From Accumulibacter sp. (GTDB lineage Bacteria > Pseudomonadota > Gammaproteobacteria > Burkholderiales > Rhodocyclaceae), in assembly GCF_023806625.1 (NCBI RefSeq), contig NZ_JAMTDX010000051.1:1-64000 (forward strand): a DNA stretch of 64,000 nt, read 5' to 3'. A model generated the notes under the pieces. That model ran no database searches. It saw only the letters and a list, made by a program, of their open reading frames with translations, and was not told where the DNA came from. This document shows positions 20,623-31,452 of this stretch, piece after piece. Every line of letters starts with the position of its first letter. Within the stretch, counting starts at the first letter, position 1. A program made the translations under genes and the position numbers.

Positions 20623-21312
20623 CTACCGCGGCTGCGGATCGTCGGTGGACCGCGCGGCCGCCCGTGCGAGCTTCGTCAGGTCTTGCAGCGCGGCGCGCAG
20701 TTCGGCGACTTCCTTCTCGATGCGCACGACCCGATCGATCAGATCGGCCGGTTCCCCCGGGCTGGCAGGGGGTCGCGCCTCGTTCCGTGCCCACCCTTCG
20801 GCGTCTCCGCAGAGCAGGTGAGTCCAGCGCGGCTCGCGCGATCCCGGTTGCTTCGGCAAGCGGACGACGAGCGCGCCGGTGCTGCGCTCAGCCATCTCGT
20901 CGAGATAGGCTTCGACTGCCGAGTTGTCGTCGAAGGAGTGGAGGCGTGCGCTGTTCGCGCGCAGCTCGCTGGCCGTCTGGGGTCCCCTGAGGACCAGGGT
21001 GGCGAGCAGGGCGACGCTCCCCGCGGGCAACCCATAGACTCTGGCGACGTTCTGGGCGTAGCGGAGGACCCTCCCCGAGGCGCCGTAACTTTCGATGACC
21101 AGCACCCGGCTGCGCAGCGCTTCGAGCGCTGACTGCACCTCGGCTTCCTCGACGCTGACCACTGGCTCGCGCGCCGTCTTCTGGTTGCACCCGGTGGTCA
21201 GGCTGCTCAGCGTCAGCGGATAGACATCCGGGGTCGTCCTTTCCTTCTCGACGAGCACGCCGAGAATCCGTGCTTCGAGAAAGCTCAGCAGTTTGTCGTC
21301 CAGGTGCTTCAT
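20623..21312 (-). CDS. yceH: YceH family protein (DUF480/UPF0502)
   Basis: 229-residue protein of the YceH family, made of two winged-helix-like repeats. The diagnostic N-terminus is visible: LEARILGVLVEKERTTPDVYPL then LTTGCNQKTAREPV. The second half contains LRGPQTASELRANS, typical of the repeat. A C-terminal helical tail (about 185-229) could form a coiled coil. The molecular function of the family is unknown; a DNA-binding or membrane-stress role is sometimes assumed. It converges with the HD-GYP gene and lies downstream of prfC on the same strand, 52 bases away. Confidence 0.88.
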   Translation of the reverse strand: MKHLDDKLLSFLEARILGVLVEKERTTPDVYPLTLSSLTTGCNQKTAREPVVSVEEAEVQSALEALRSRVLVIESYGASGRVLRYAQNVARVYGLPAGSVALLATLVLRGPQTASELRANSARLHSFDDNSAVEAYLDEMAERSTGALVVRLPKQPGSREPRWTHLLCGDAEGWARNEARPPASPGEPADLIDRVVRIEKEVAELRAALQDLTKLARAAARSTDDPQPR

Positions 21313-21364
21313 CGCACTCTCCTCGTCGAGGGGCTCGCGCGACCGGCGCTCGCCACGCCCCCGT

Positions 21365-22999
<1,635 letters not shown>

Positions 23000-23353
23000 G
23001 GTGAACCTGGCTGGCCGGCTACGGAACGGAAGCCGCCGGTCGGACGGGTGGCCTGTCCACCCGGCGGTGTGGGGCAGGACTATAGCAAGTCCTGCGCCAG
23101 CCGGGAACTGCCGATGCTCGCCGAAACGTCGCCGGAACGCCGCTTCCCGGCAAACAAGCCGGGAAGTCGCGGGAGACGGCCGTTGCGCAGGCGCGCCGGA
23201 TCATCGGCAAAGCGTGACTTTCTTCCGCGCAGACTGGCTGCCGGAAGCGCAAAATTTTTTATACGTAGCGGGTCGAGCCGGCTCCAGTCTGGCTCCTCTC
23301 CTCTTGGCGATGCCTCCAGGTCAACCGTTGCGCGTTCTGACCAAGGAAGTTGC
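23000..23353 (+). other. Divergent intergenic region between prfC and the Sel1-like gene
   Basis: 354 bases with no credible gene. On the minus strand, TATAGT preceded by TG one base away (23079-23084) could be the prfC promoter. On the plus strand an AT-rich run (AAAATTTTTTATACG near 23252-23266) breaks the GC background and could hold a -10 element for the gene at 23354, although no convincing -35 was seen. A GCCGGAA...TTCCCGG-type inverted repeat lies near 23135-23165. Confidence 0.5.
23079..23084 (-). promoter_or_regulatory. Candidate extended -10 element for prfC
   Basis: On the minus strand the bases read TTGCTATAGT: a five-of-six match to TATAAT with TG one base upstream. It lies about 80 bases before the prfC ATG. 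The -35 position (about TTCCCG) is poor, which is common for extended -10 promoters. This is a motif match only. Confidence 0.4.
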
Positions 23354-23836
23354 ATGTTCCGGAAACAGTCGTTCTGCCTGTTGCTCGTTTCAGGGTTGCT
23401 GTCGGCGACGGCTGCCGCCGAGGGCCTTTCCGAACCGTCGCGTGTCGCTGCGGCGCTGGCTCAGGGCCGGGCCGCCGAACTCGGCTACGCGGGCCGCCAC
23501 GATCCCCTGCGGGCCATCGCTCGCTACTGCGACGCGGCGATGCTGGGCAGCGCCGAAGGCTTCTTCCGCGTCGGCCGAATCCTCGCCAGGGGTCCGCGCG
23601 AGTTGCGCAATCCTGCCCTCGCGAACACCTACCTCGCTCTCGCCGCTCGCCTGGGCAGCCAGCGCGCACTCGACTACTACGATCCGCGCGTAGACCAAGC
23701 CGCGCTGGGCAAGGGCTGCAGGGTCGTGGCCCGTGGCACGGCAGGCCCCCGCTTCGAAGCCGACTCTCCCCGAACAGGGCTGCTTGCCGGGAACGATGAG
23801 TACGCCGGACTGACCGGCGACATCGCCCGACCTTAG
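23354..23836 (+). CDS. Secreted Sel1-like repeat protein, function unknown
   Basis: 160-residue predicted periplasmic or exported protein. A signal peptide is visible (MFRKQSFCLLLVSGLLSATAAAEG, cleavage near residue 22). Residues about 45-115 look like degenerate Sel1/TPR repeats: GRHDPLRAIARYCDAAMLGS, AEGFFRVGRILARGPRELRN and ALANTYLALAARLGSQRALDY have the alternating small and aromatic pattern. The start is chosen at ATG 23354 because AAGGAA precedes it and the signal peptide follows; the open frame runs much further upstream as antisense to prfC. No partner is indicated by the neighbours. Confidence 0.65.
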   Translation: MFRKQSFCLLLVSGLLSATAAAEGLSEPSRVAAALAQGRAAELGYAGRHDPLRAIARYCDAAMLGSAEGFFRVGRILARGPRELRNPALANTYLALAARLGSQRALDYYDPRVDQAALGKGCRVVARGTAGPRFEADSPRTGLLAGNDEYAGLTGDIARP

Positions 23837-24152
23837 CCTTCGCCGTTGCCGGCCGGCCGACCGGGGAATCCCTCACCACAAGCCGCGCGCCGGTGCCAGG
23901 GGGCGTGTCTGGCGCCACGGGCCTCGATCGAGCGTCGTGACCTGCCGCCGGAGGCCCAACTCCGGGTCTTCTGTTGCAATCACCCCGTGCGGTCGTGGTC
24001 AGCTTGGCGGCGAGCCGCGTTTCCTGCGCTCATCCACCACTCTTTGTTGTACCCTTGGCTGCTTCCCCGCGGACTCGGGACGACTGACGGCGATCATTTC
24101 GGGGCGGGGCTTGACGGGCTTTCGCCGTGCGCTTCTTCGAACAGGAGGTTCC
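23837..24152 (+). other. Intergenic region upstream of the amino-acid ABC importer
   Basis: 316 bases with no credible gene. A GC-rich partial inverted repeat (GCCGGCCGGCCGACCGGGG near 23848-23866) follows the Sel1-like gene and may act as a weak terminator, but it has no T-run. The right end holds a strong ribosome site, AGGAGG at 24143-24148, for the solute-binding protein. No promoter could be assigned with confidence. Confidence 0.45.
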
Positions 24153-24926
24153 ATGCGTTTCCTTGCCAGGTCTCTGATCCTCGCCATGTCCCTGTCGTTC
24201 GTCGCCAGTGCTCCCTCCGAGGCGCGCGAATGGAAGGCGATCAAGGATTCCGGGACGATCATCGCGGCGACCGAAGGCGGTTTTCAGCCGTTCAACTACT
24301 TCGAGGGATCGAAGCTGACCGGCTTCGAAGTCGAACTCGCCGAGGCGATCGCCAGGAAGCTCGGACTCAAGCTCGAATGGCGCGTCGTCCCCTTCGACGC
24401 GCAACTGGCTGCGCTCAATCAGGATCGCTTCGACTTCGCGATCGCCTCCCACGGCTATACCGAGGAGCGCGCCAAGTCGGTCGATTTTGCCAATCCACAC
24501 TATTGCACCGGGGGGCAGATCGCCGCCTACAAGGATGGCCCGCTGACCGTCGCCGCGCTCCCGGGCAAGGTCGTCGGCGTGCAACTGGCCACCAGCTACG
24601 CCGACGCCGCGAAGAAGATCCCCGGGGTCCGGAACATCAAGACCTACAAGGGGGATCCGGAGGCCTTCTCGGCGCTGCGTGCCCGGAAGGTCGACGCCTG
24701 GATTTCCGACAAGTTCACCGTCAAGGCAACGCTCGACAAGAACCCGGGAGCCGGGATCACCGCCGGCGAACTGGTCTTCGTCGAACGCGTGTCGATGATC
24801 CTGCGCAAGAACAACAGGGAACTCGCCGACAAGCTGAACCAGGCGCTGGCCGAGGTGATGAAGGACGGGACCTATCGCGCCCTTTCGGAGAAGTACTTCA
24901 AGGAAGACATCTCCTGCCGTTCGTGA
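24153..24926 (+). CDS. Polar amino-acid ABC transporter, solute-binding protein
   Basis: Periplasmic binding protein of the family 3 (glutamine/lysine/arginine/ornithine) type, 257 residues. It has a signal peptide (MRFLARSLILAMSLSFVASAPSEA), then the family motif region GTIIAATEGGFQPFNYFE, GFEVELAEAIARKLGLKLEWR, and a second lobe with VGVQLATSYADAA and YKGDPEAFSALRARKVDAWISD. The ATG at 24153 is fixed by AGGAGG five bases upstream and by the signal peptide. It is the first gene of a three-gene importer operon, and it ends 16 bases before the permease. The exact amino acid cannot be told from sequence alone. Confidence 0.9.
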   Translation: MRFLARSLILAMSLSFVASAPSEAREWKAIKDSGTIIAATEGGFQPFNYFEGSKLTGFEVELAEAIARKLGLKLEWRVVPFDAQLAALNQDRFDFAIASHGYTEERAKSVDFANPHYCTGGQIAAYKDGPLTVAALPGKVVGVQLATSYADAAKKIPGVRNIKTYKGDPEAFSALRARKVDAWISDKFTVKATLDKNPGAGITAGELVFVERVSMILRKNNRELADKLNQALAEVMKDGTYRALSEKYFKEDISCRS

Positions 24927-24942
24927 GCGCGGGTAGCGAACG

Positions 24943-25701
24943 ATGAACTGGACGAGGCAGCATCCCGGCGGAGCGATGTTCGCGGCGATGATCGGTCTGC
25001 TCGTCGTTCTTTGGGGAATGGCGATTCCGCTGTCTGCCGTTCCGGCGCCGATCGGTCCGGCGGCGGAGCAGTTCGCCGACGGCGCCAGGGTGACGGTCAG
25101 TCTGACGCTGATCTCGGGTAGCGCCGGGGTGCTGATCGGCGTCCTCGCAGGTCTCGGGAAGCTCTCGCCTCTCCGCCTTCTGCGCTGGTTCTGCGACGGC
25201 TACGTGTGGCTGATCCGCGGCACGCCACTGCTCCTCCAGATCCTTTTCGTCTGGCTCGCGCTGCCCACGATCATGCCCGAAGGCGTGGAACTTTCCGACT
25301 TCGCCTGCGCGGCGATCGCCCTGTCGCTGAATGTCGGTGCCTACAACACCGAATGCGTTCGCGCCGGGATCCTCGCGGTGCCGGCAGGCCAGGTCGAAGC
25401 GGCCCGAGCTCTCGGGCTGACCCCGCTGCAGACCTTCCTCGACGTCGTCCTGCCACAGAGCATGCGCGTCGCTCTGCCCGCGTTGGCCAACAACCTGGCC
25501 TCGCTGGTCAAGGACTCGTCACTGGCTTACGCGATCAGCGTCGTCGAGCTGACGATGGTCGGCTATCGCGTGCAGGCCGAGAGCTATCAGCCGATCCCGG
25601 TGTTCATCACCATCGCCGTGATCTACCTGATCCTGACCACGGCTTTCACGACGCTGACCGCTGCGCTCGAGGCGCAGCTCGACGTCGGGCAGCGGCGCTG
25701 A
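24943..25701 (+). CDS. Polar amino-acid ABC transporter, permease (HisM/GlnP type)
   Basis: Inner-membrane permease, 252 residues, about five helices. The N-terminal TFVSLTL-like signature appears as ARVTVSLTLISGSAGVLIGV, and GTPLLLQILFVW matches the IRGTPLLVQL family segment. The EAA loop that contacts the ATPase is visible as EAARALGLTPLQTFLDVVLPQ. Only one permease gene is present, so it probably forms a homodimer. It lies between the binding protein and the ATPase. Confidence 0.9.
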   Translation: MNWTRQHPGGAMFAAMIGLLVVLWGMAIPLSAVPAPIGPAAEQFADGARVTVSLTLISGSAGVLIGVLAGLGKLSPLRLLRWFCDGYVWLIRGTPLLLQILFVWLALPTIMPEGVELSDFACAAIALSLNVGAYNTECVRAGILAVPAGQVEAARALGLTPLQTFLDVVLPQSMRVALPALANNLASLVKDSSLAYAISVVELTMVGYRVQAESYQPIPVFITIAVIYLILTTAFTTLTAALEAQLDVGQRR

Positions 25702-25716
25702 AGCGGGCGACGACCG

Positions 25717-26475
25717 ATGGACTCCGCTGCTGCTCCGCGACCGATCATCGACGTGCGCAAGGTGGCCAAGCACTTCGGTTCGTTTCACGCGCTCCGCGAC
25801 GTCTCGGCGACCTTCCACGAAGGGCAGGTGACGGCGATCGTCGGTCCCTCAGGTTCGGGCAAGTCCACTTTCCTGCGCACGCTGAACCGCCTCGAAGCCC
25901 ACGATTCGGGCGAGATCGTCATCGATGGAATGACGCTCGACGACGACGTCAGGAATCTCGCAGCGATTCGCCGCGAGGTCGGGATGGTCTTCCAGAGTTT
26001 CAATCTCTTCTCGCATCTGACGATCCTCCGCAACGTGACGCTGGCGCCGATCCGCGTGCGCAGGATGAGCCGCGAAGCGGCCGAGGCCAGGGCCATGGCG
26101 CTGCTCGAAAGGGTCGGGCTGAAGAGCCAGGCGGCCAAGTATCCGGTTCAGCTTTCCGGTGGTCAGCAGCAGCGGGTGGCCATCGCCCGTGCGCTGGCGA
26201 TGGATCCCAAGGTTCTGCTGTTCGACGAGCCGACTTCGGCGCTCGACCCGGAGATGGTCAATGAAGTCCTCGCCGTGATGCGCGAACTGGCGCACAGCGG
26301 CATCACGATGCTCGTCGTCACCCACGAGATGGGATTCGCGCGCGAGGTCGCCGACCGAATCCTCTTTTTCGACGAAGGGGCGATCCTCGAGGACACCAGC
26401 CCGGCGAACTTCTTCTCGAATCCCGCGCACGAGCGGGCGAGGGCATTCCTCTCGCAGGTCCGCCACGGTTACTGA
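25717..26475 (+). CDS. Polar amino-acid ABC transporter, ATP-binding protein
   Basis: Cytoplasmic ATPase of the GlnQ/HisP type, 252 residues. Walker A is GPSGSGKST, the signature is [15 protein letters not shown], Walker B is [14 protein letters not shown], and the H-loop is in [16 protein letters not shown]. Its 3' end overlaps the convergent EamA gene by seven bases, so the two genes share their termination region. Confidence 0.93.
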   Translation: MDSAAAPRPIIDVRKVAKHFGSFHALRDVSATFHEGQVTAIVGPSGSGKSTFLRTLNRLEAHDSGEIVIDGMTLDDDVRNLAAIRREVGMVFQSFNLFSHLTILRNVTLAPIRVRRMSREAAEARAMALLERVGLKSQAAKYPVQLSGGQQQRVAIARALAMDPKVLLFDEPTSALDPEMVNEVLAVMRELAHSGITMLVVTHEMGFAREVADRILFFDEGAILEDTSPANFFSNPAHERARAFLSQVRHGY

Positions 26476-27398
26476 CCGAGCGGCGTCGAGACTCTGCCTT
26501 TTCGCGCGCTGCGCCTGACCGGGGACAGCGGAGCGAGCTGGACGGCGACGATGCTCGCCAGGATCAGCGCGCAACCGGCGAGCCCCGCGGCAGTCAGGCG
26601 GTCGTCCATAAGCAGGCTGCCGAAGATCGCCGCGAAGACCGTCTCGGCGGAGAGGATGATCGCCGCGTCCGAAGGCTGCGCAAAGCGCTGGCCGATGACC
26701 TGCGCCGTGAAGCCGACGGCGACCGAGATCGCTCCGCAGTAGAGGATTGGCGGCCAGGCGTGGCGTACTCCGTCAACGGAGATCGCTTCTCCGCCGAGCC
26801 ATGCCCAGATCAGGCTGCTCAGTCCGCAGACCAGAAACTGGCCGAAAGCCAGCAAGAACGGGGCGGCCATTCGTCCGGCGACGCGTCCGACGAAGAGGAC
26901 GTGCAGAGCCCAGAACACGCTGCTGGCGATCACCCAGGCGTCGCCGGCGCCCGGCCTGAAGCCGTCTGCGCCGGAAAGCAGCCACGTGCCGAGCAGGCAG
27001 CCGAACGAGGCCGGCCAGAGGACGTGCTGCGGCCGGGTGCCGAGCAGCAACCAGGCGAGCAGCGGGACCAGCGGCACGTAGAGCGCGGTCAGGAAGCCGG
27101 CGTTGGTGACCGTCGTGCCGGTGATCCCGATCTGCTGGAGCGTCGCGCCGAGCATCAGCAGCAGGCCGAGACCGGTGACCGCCAGCGCGTCGGCAGGCCC
27201 CGACCAGAGGGCGCACTCGCGGAGCTTCTTCGCTTCACGCCAGGCGAGCGGGCAGACGAGCGCGGCGCCGATCAGGAAGCGGATGCCGGTAAAGCTCAAC
27301 GGTCCGACCCCTCGCATTCCGTCGGCCTGGGCGACGAACGCCGAGCCCCAGATCAAGGCGACGACGAGCAGCAGCAGGTTCGCCTGCAGGCGGCTCAT
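26469..27398 (-). CDS. EamA/DMT family transporter
   Basis: Predicted inner-membrane metabolite exporter of the drug/metabolite superfamily, 309 residues and ten predicted helices in two EamA repeats. The first repeat is recognisable as [21 protein letters not shown] with [18 protein letters not shown]; the second ends with [23 protein letters not shown]. The ATG at 27398 is chosen because the family N-terminus begins at [10 protein letters not shown]; an in-frame ATG nine codons earlier adds a basic stretch. The substrate is unknown. It converges on the importer operon. Confidence 0.85.
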   Translation of the reverse strand: MSRLQANLLLLVVALIWGSAFVAQADGMRGVGPLSFTGIRFLIGAALVCPLAWREAKKLRECALWSGPADALAVTGLGLLLMLGATLQQIGITGTTVTNAGFLTALYVPLVPLLAWLLLGTRPQHVLWPASFGCLLGTWLLSGADGFRPGAGDAWVIASSVFWALHVLFVGRVAGRMAAPFLLAFGQFLVCGLSSLIWAWLGGEAISVDGVRHAWPPILYCGAISVAVGFTAQVIGQRFAQPSDAAIILSAETVFAAIFGSLLMDDRLTAAGLAGCALILASIVAVQLAPLSPVRRSARKGRVSTPLGQ

Positions 27399-27504
27399 GC
27401 GCCTTCTCCGCTCGCCGTACGGCACGATCCACCGCCTGCCCCCGGCGCGAGCGCGGCGATCGACCGGTGCACGGCGGGAGGCGTGGTCAAAGTGGGTGCG
27501 GCTG

Positions 27505-27987
27505 CTACAGGCCGAGCGTCGTTGCGCTCAGCGGATCGCCGCCCTCGCCGAGAATCTCTGCGAAGCGCGCGAGATACGGAGCGCACTCGGTGCTGTTGCC
27601 GGTGATCAGGCGGCAACGTGGCTGATCGTCGTCGAAACGCACCAGCGCGTGCTCGCCGTCGGCAATCAGCAGCGATTCGCTGGCCGCTGCGATCTGCGGC
27701 GGCGCGTGAATGATCGTCAGCGTCGGAGCATGGTTGGCGAGCAGCTCGATCAGTTGCGGGCAGTACTGGCGAACGAAGTCTGCCCGGCGGACGACGATCG
27801 TCACCCGGCGGTGAAAGTCCGCTGCCCCGAGCACCCGGCGCAAGGCCGCGATCCGCTCGGGACGTTCGAGCGCCAGGTGCGAGAGGTCGCCGTCGAAGAC
27901 GAGCAGCGTCGAGCGGACGAGCTCGAACATCCGCTGCACGGCGCGGTCATGGTCTGACCAGCTGGTGAACAGTTCGCTGCTCGTCAT
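27505..27987 (-). CDS. Conserved hypothetical protein (DUF7931-like)
   Basis: 160-residue soluble protein starting MTSSELFTSWSDHDRAVQRM. It contains TLLVFDGDLSHLALERPERI and a segment with VTIVVRRADFVRQYCPQL followed by HAPTLTIIHAPPQI, a mixed alpha/beta pattern. It resembles small proteins of unknown function found in Betaproteobacteria; the DUF7931 label is a tentative recollection. No catalytic motif was identified. It is divergent from rlmD with 102 bases between the starts. A long open frame continues upstream antisense to rlmD and is not part of this gene. Confidence 0.6.
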   Translation of the reverse strand: MTSSELFTSWSDHDRAVQRMFELVRSTLLVFDGDLSHLALERPERIAALRRVLGAADFHRRVTIVVRRADFVRQYCPQLIELLANHAPTLTIIHAPPQIAAASESLLIADGEHALVRFDDDQPRCRLITGNSTECAPYLARFAEILGEGGDPLSATTLGL

Positions 27988-28089
27988 TGGCCCGGAAGTC
28001 GCGTGGGCATGCTCCAGCGCGTATGATACACGGGCCAGCGGGCGCGGAGTTCGGGATAGAATCGCCCATCTGGTTCCTGGAAGCGCGCG

Positions 28090-29406
28090 ATGCCGACCGG
28101 CTACATCGAGTCTCTCGATCAGGAGGCGAGGGGGATCACCCGGCATGAGGGGAAGGCGATCTTCGTCGAGGGAGCGCTGCCCGGCGAGACCGTCGAATTC
28201 GTCGCCTACCGGCGCAAGCCAAGCTACGAACTCGCGCACGCCGTGCGTATCGTCCGTCCATCGACCGACCGGGTCGTTCCGCGCTGTCCCCATTTCGGCG
28301 TCTGCGGCGGCTGCAGCATGCAGCATCTCGACCCCGCCGCACAGGTCGCCGCCAAGCAGCGACTGCTCGAGGACAACCTCTGGCACCTCGGGCGAAACCG
28401 GGCCGAAGAGCTTTACGCGCCGATCCACGGCCGGCCCTGGGGCTATCGGTTCCGGGCCCGCCTCGCGGTGCGCCACGTGGCCAAGAAGGGCGGCGTCCTC
28501 GTCGGCTTCCACGAACGCAAGAGCAGTTACGTCGCCGACATGCGGCAGTGCGCGATCCTCCCGCGCCCGGTCTCCGATCTGCTGCTGCCGCTGCGCGCGC
28601 TGATCGGCGGGCTCTCCATCCGCGACCGTCTGCCGCAGATCGAGGTCGCCGTCGGCGAGCAGGTCACCGCGCTCGTGCTGCGCGTCCTCGAGCCGCCGAC
28701 GGCCGCCGACGAACTGCTGTTGCGCGAGTTCGCCGACCGTCACGCGGTCGTCTTCTACCTTCAGCCCGGCGGGCCGGCGACCGCCTTTCGCTTCCACCCG
28801 ACGAACGGGCCCGAACTGTCGTACCGGCTGCCCGACTTTGCGATCGAACACCATTTCCTGCCGACCGACTTCACGCAGGTCAATCACGCGGTCAACCGCG
28901 TGCTCGTGCGCCGCGCACTGAGTCTGCTCGACCCGCGGCCGGGCCAGCGGATCGCCGACCTGTTCTGCGGCCTCGGAAACTTTACGCTGCCGATCGCCCG
29001 CTGCGCTGCGCGGGTGCTCGGCGTGGACGGCAGCGCCGATCTCGTTCGCCGTGGCGAAGCCAACGCGCTGGCCAACGGTCTGGCGAGTCGCGTCGAATAT
29101 CGGGTCGCCAACCTGTTCGAGATCACCGCCGAGTCGCTCGCCGGGCTCGGCGACTTCGACGGAATGCTCGTCGATCCCCCGCGCGAGGGTGCGCTCGAAC
29201 TCGTCAAGTCGCTCGGCGAGCGCGCTCCCCGGCGCATCGTCTATGTCTCGTGCAGCCCGGCGACGCTCGCCCGCGACGCCGGAATCCTCGTCGCGCAGAA
29301 GGGATACCGCCTGCGTGGTGCGGGCGTCGTGAACATGTTCCCGAACACCTCTCACGTCGAATCGATCGCCCTGTTCGAGCGCTTTCCGGGGGCCGGCGGG
29401 AGCTGA
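28090..29406 (+). CDS. rlmD: 23S rRNA (uracil-1939-C5)-methyltransferase RlmD
   Basis: SAM-dependent methyltransferase that makes 5-methyluridine in 23S rRNA. The 438-residue product has an N-terminal TRAM domain (about 1-60, [13 protein letters not shown]), an iron-sulfur motif [10 protein letters not shown] with a further cysteine in MRQCAIL, and a C-terminal Rossmann methyltransferase with [25 protein letters not shown] and the catalytic cysteine in [14 protein letters not shown]. The iron-sulfur cysteines separate it from TrmA. The ATG at 28090 follows GGAAGCGCGCG. The upstream TATGAT (28022) and TAGAAT (28057) are possible -10 elements. Confidence 0.93.
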   Translation: MPTGYIESLDQEARGITRHEGKAIFVEGALPGETVEFVAYRRKPSYELAHAVRIVRPSTDRVVPRCPHFGVCGGCSMQHLDPAAQVAAKQRLLEDNLWHLGRNRAEELYAPIHGRPWGYRFRARLAVRHVAKKGGVLVGFHERKSSYVADMRQCAILPRPVSDLLLPLRALIGGLSIRDRLPQIEVAVGEQVTALVLRVLEPPTAADELLLREFADRHAVVFYLQPGGPATAFRFHPTNGPELSYRLPDFAIEHHFLPTDFTQVNHAVNRVLVRRALSLLDPRPGQRIADLFCGLGNFTLPIARCAARVLGVDGSADLVRRGEANALANGLASRVEYRVANLFEITAESLAGLGDFDGMLVDPPREGALELVKSLGERAPRRIVYVSCSPATLARDAGILVAQKGYRLRGAGVVNMFPNTSHVESIALFERFPGAGGS

Positions 29407-29423
29407 TCGTCGCCGGTTGCCCT

Positions 29424-29440
29424 GCCGGGCGTCGCCCGGC
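29424..29440 (+). repeat. Perfect GC hairpin after rlmD
   Basis: GCCGGGC, loop GTC, GCCCGGC: a seven-base-pair stem 18 bases after the rlmD stop. No T-run follows on either strand, so it may be a weak or factor-assisted terminator, or simply a chance palindrome in GC-rich DNA. Confidence 0.35.
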
Positions 29441-29512
29441 TGGCCAGCGAAGCCGGCGTTGTGACAGAATGCGCTGGATGCCCGGCAAGGGGTCGCCGGG
29501 AGGAGAGTTGCG

Positions 29513-30577
29513 ATGCACATGGCCGATGCGCTGTTGTCGCCCGCGGTGGGCGGAACGTTCTGGGCGGTGACCGCGGGAACCGCGGCGTACTGCGCCAGGA
29601 AGTTGCGGGGTCTTCCGGCCGGGAACGGTTCGCCGCTGATGGGCGTGCTCGGCGCCTTTCTGTTCGCCGCCCAGATGATCAATTTCAGCATTCCGGGAAC
29701 GGGATCGAGTGGCCATCTCGGCGGAGGGCTGCTGTTGACCATCCTGCTCGGACCGTATGCGGCTTTCCTGACGGTGAGCTCCGTGCTGATCGTCCAGGCG
29801 CTGTTCTTCGCTGATGGCGGCCTGCTGGCGCTCGGCTGCAACATCTTCAACATGGCGTTTCTGCCGGCGTTCGTCGCCTACCCGCTGATCTACCGGCCGA
29901 TCGCCGGCGACCGGCCCGGCGCGAAGCGACTGAGCGTCGCCTGCGTCGTGGCGGCGGTCGTCGCCCTGCAGCTCGGCGCCTTCGCGGTGGTCGTCGAGAC
30001 GCTCGCCTCGGGGATATCGGCGCTGCCGTTCGCCACCTTCGTGTTGTTCATGCTTCCGATCCATCTGGCGATCGGTCTCGTCGAGGGCTTCGTGACTGCC
30101 GCGATCGTCGGCCTGGTCGGGCGAGCCCGTCCGGATCTGCTCGACCAAGGCACCGCGATCAGCGCCTCCGCGGGCCGCTCGGCTACCCGGCTGATCGGTG
30201 TTCTCTTCTGCGCGGCGCTGGTCACCGGCGGTCTGCTGTCGTGGTTTGCCTCCGAGGATCCCGATGGGCTCGAGTGGTCGATCGCGCGGGTGGCCGGTGA
30301 GCAGGCCCTTGACGCGCCCGCCGGGGGGCTTCACGGCCTCCTCGCCGGGATCCAGCAGAGGCTCGCCGTGTTTCCCGACTACGGATTCGCGAAGGAGGAG
30401 GACGGCAGGGCGTCCGGCGAAGCCGGCCGGTCTGCCGAGGACCCGTCGCGCGCCCGCATCGGCAGCAGCGTTTCGGGCATCGTCGGCGCTCTCGTCACCC
30501 TCGTTCTGGTCGTACTGATCGGCGTTCTGCTCAGGTGGTGGACGCGACCGGCGCGTGCGCCAGGGGAGCAGCGCTGA
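29513..30577 (+). CDS. cbiM: Cobalt/nickel ECF transporter, CbiM fused to a PDGLE (CbiN-like) domain
   Basis: Substrate-capture membrane component of a group-I ECF transporter for cobalt or nickel ions, 354 residues. The family metal site is at the N-terminus: MHMADALLSPAVGG, where the second-residue histidine normally binds the ion. About seven helices follow, with QMINFSIPGTGSSGHLGGG conserved. From about residue 220 a second module carries a membrane helix, the motif PDGLEWS near residue 250 and a final helix, which corresponds to CbiN or the PDGLE domain. GGAGAG precedes the ATG. It heads cbiM-Q-O. No B12-box riboswitch was seen upstream, and sequence alone does not tell cobalt from nickel. 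Confidence 0.88.
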   Translation: MHMADALLSPAVGGTFWAVTAGTAAYCARKLRGLPAGNGSPLMGVLGAFLFAAQMINFSIPGTGSSGHLGGGLLLTILLGPYAAFLTVSSVLIVQALFFADGGLLALGCNIFNMAFLPAFVAYPLIYRPIAGDRPGAKRLSVACVVAAVVALQLGAFAVVVETLASGISALPFATFVLFMLPIHLAIGLVEGFVTAAIVGLVGRARPDLLDQGTAISASAGRSATRLIGVLFCAALVTGGLLSWFASEDPDGLEWSIARVAGEQALDAPAGGLHGLLAGIQQRLAVFPDYGFAKEEDGRASGEAGRSAEDPSRARIGSSVSGIVGALVTLVLVVLIGVLLRWWTRPARAPGEQR

Positions 30578-30642
30578 TGCGCGCCGCAATTCGTCCCGGG
30601 GCGCTTCACCCGGCCGCCGCTTGCGCAGGCTGATTTCGAGCC

Positions 30643-31452
30643 ATGGCGCTGATCGGCACGCTGCTGGCCCAGGTCCGGCAGCTCGACCGGCTTGGCCGGT
30701 CGGAGACGCCGATCCACCGTCTCGATGCGCGCGCGAAGCTGCTCGCGACGCTCGCCTTCGTCGTCTGCGTCGCTTCGTTCGATCGCTACGCCGTCGCGTC
30801 GCTGCTGCCGCTGGCCGTCTTTCCAGTCGCCCTCGCGATCATCGGGCGACTGCCGCTGTCGTGCGTGGCGAGCCAGGTTGCCGTGGCCGCTCCGTTCGCG
30901 TTGCTCGTGGGCCTCGCTAACCCGTTCTTCGACCGGCAGGTCGTCTTCGCGATCGGCCCGCTTGCGCTGACCGGTGGCTGGCTCTCGTGGGCGTCGATCA
31001 GCGTTCGCGCGCTGCTGACGCTCAGTGCGGCAGTGATCCTCGTTGGGGTCACCAGCTTTCCGGCGCTGTGCACGGCGCTCCAGCGCCTCGGACTGCCGCG
31101 CCCGCTGGTTGCCCAGTTGCGCTTCCTCCATCGCTACCTGTTCGTGCTGATCGACGAAGTCGAGCGCAGTGTGCGGGCGGTGACGCTGCGCTCGGCGGGA
31201 AGGGGCGTCGCCCTGACCACCGCCTCGTCGCTGATCGGGCTGCTTCTGCTGCGCACCTGGGAGCGCGCGGAGCGCGTGCAGATGGCCATGCTCTCCCGCT
31301 GCTACGCCGGCGAACCCGCTATCGCCGATGGCCGGCGCCTCGCCATTCGCGAATTGGTCTTCGTCGCCGGCTGGCTTGGCTTCTTCGGTGTCGTCCGTCG
31401 CTACGACCTGCCCGAACTGCTCGGATCGCTGACCCGGCGGGTCCTGGCGTGA
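30643..31452 (+). CDS. cbiQ: Cobalt/nickel ECF transporter, transmembrane T component
   Basis: Energy-coupling membrane component, 269 residues, about five or six helices. The N-terminal family feature TPIHRLDARAKLLATLAFVV is visible, and the two short cytoplasmic Ala-Arg-Gly-like coupling motifs of T components appear as LRSAGRGVAL and MLSRCYAGEP. It lies 65 bases after cbiM, and its TGA overlaps the GTG start of cbiO. Confidence 0.88.
   Translation: MALIGTLLAQVRQLDRLGRSETPIHRLDARAKLLATLAFVVCVASFDRYAVASLLPLAVFPVALAIIGRLPLSCVASQVAVAAPFALLVGLANPFFDRQVVFAIGPLALTGGWLSWASISVRALLTLSAAVILVGVTSFPALCTALQRLGLPRPLVAQLRFLHRYLFVLIDEVERSVRAVTLRSAGRGVALTTASSLIGLLLLRTWERAERVQMAMLSRCYAGEPAIADGRRLAIRELVFVAGWLGFFGVVRRYDLPELLGSLTRRVLA

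Noticed and set aside
29407..29512. Cobalamin riboswitch before cbiM
   Set aside because: No B12-box-like sequence was seen; only a short GC hairpin is present.
27988..29853. Upstream extension of the small unknown protein on the minus strand
   Set aside because: The extra 620 codons lie antisense to rlmD and cbiM and have no domain. The ATG at 27987 gives a normal protein start.
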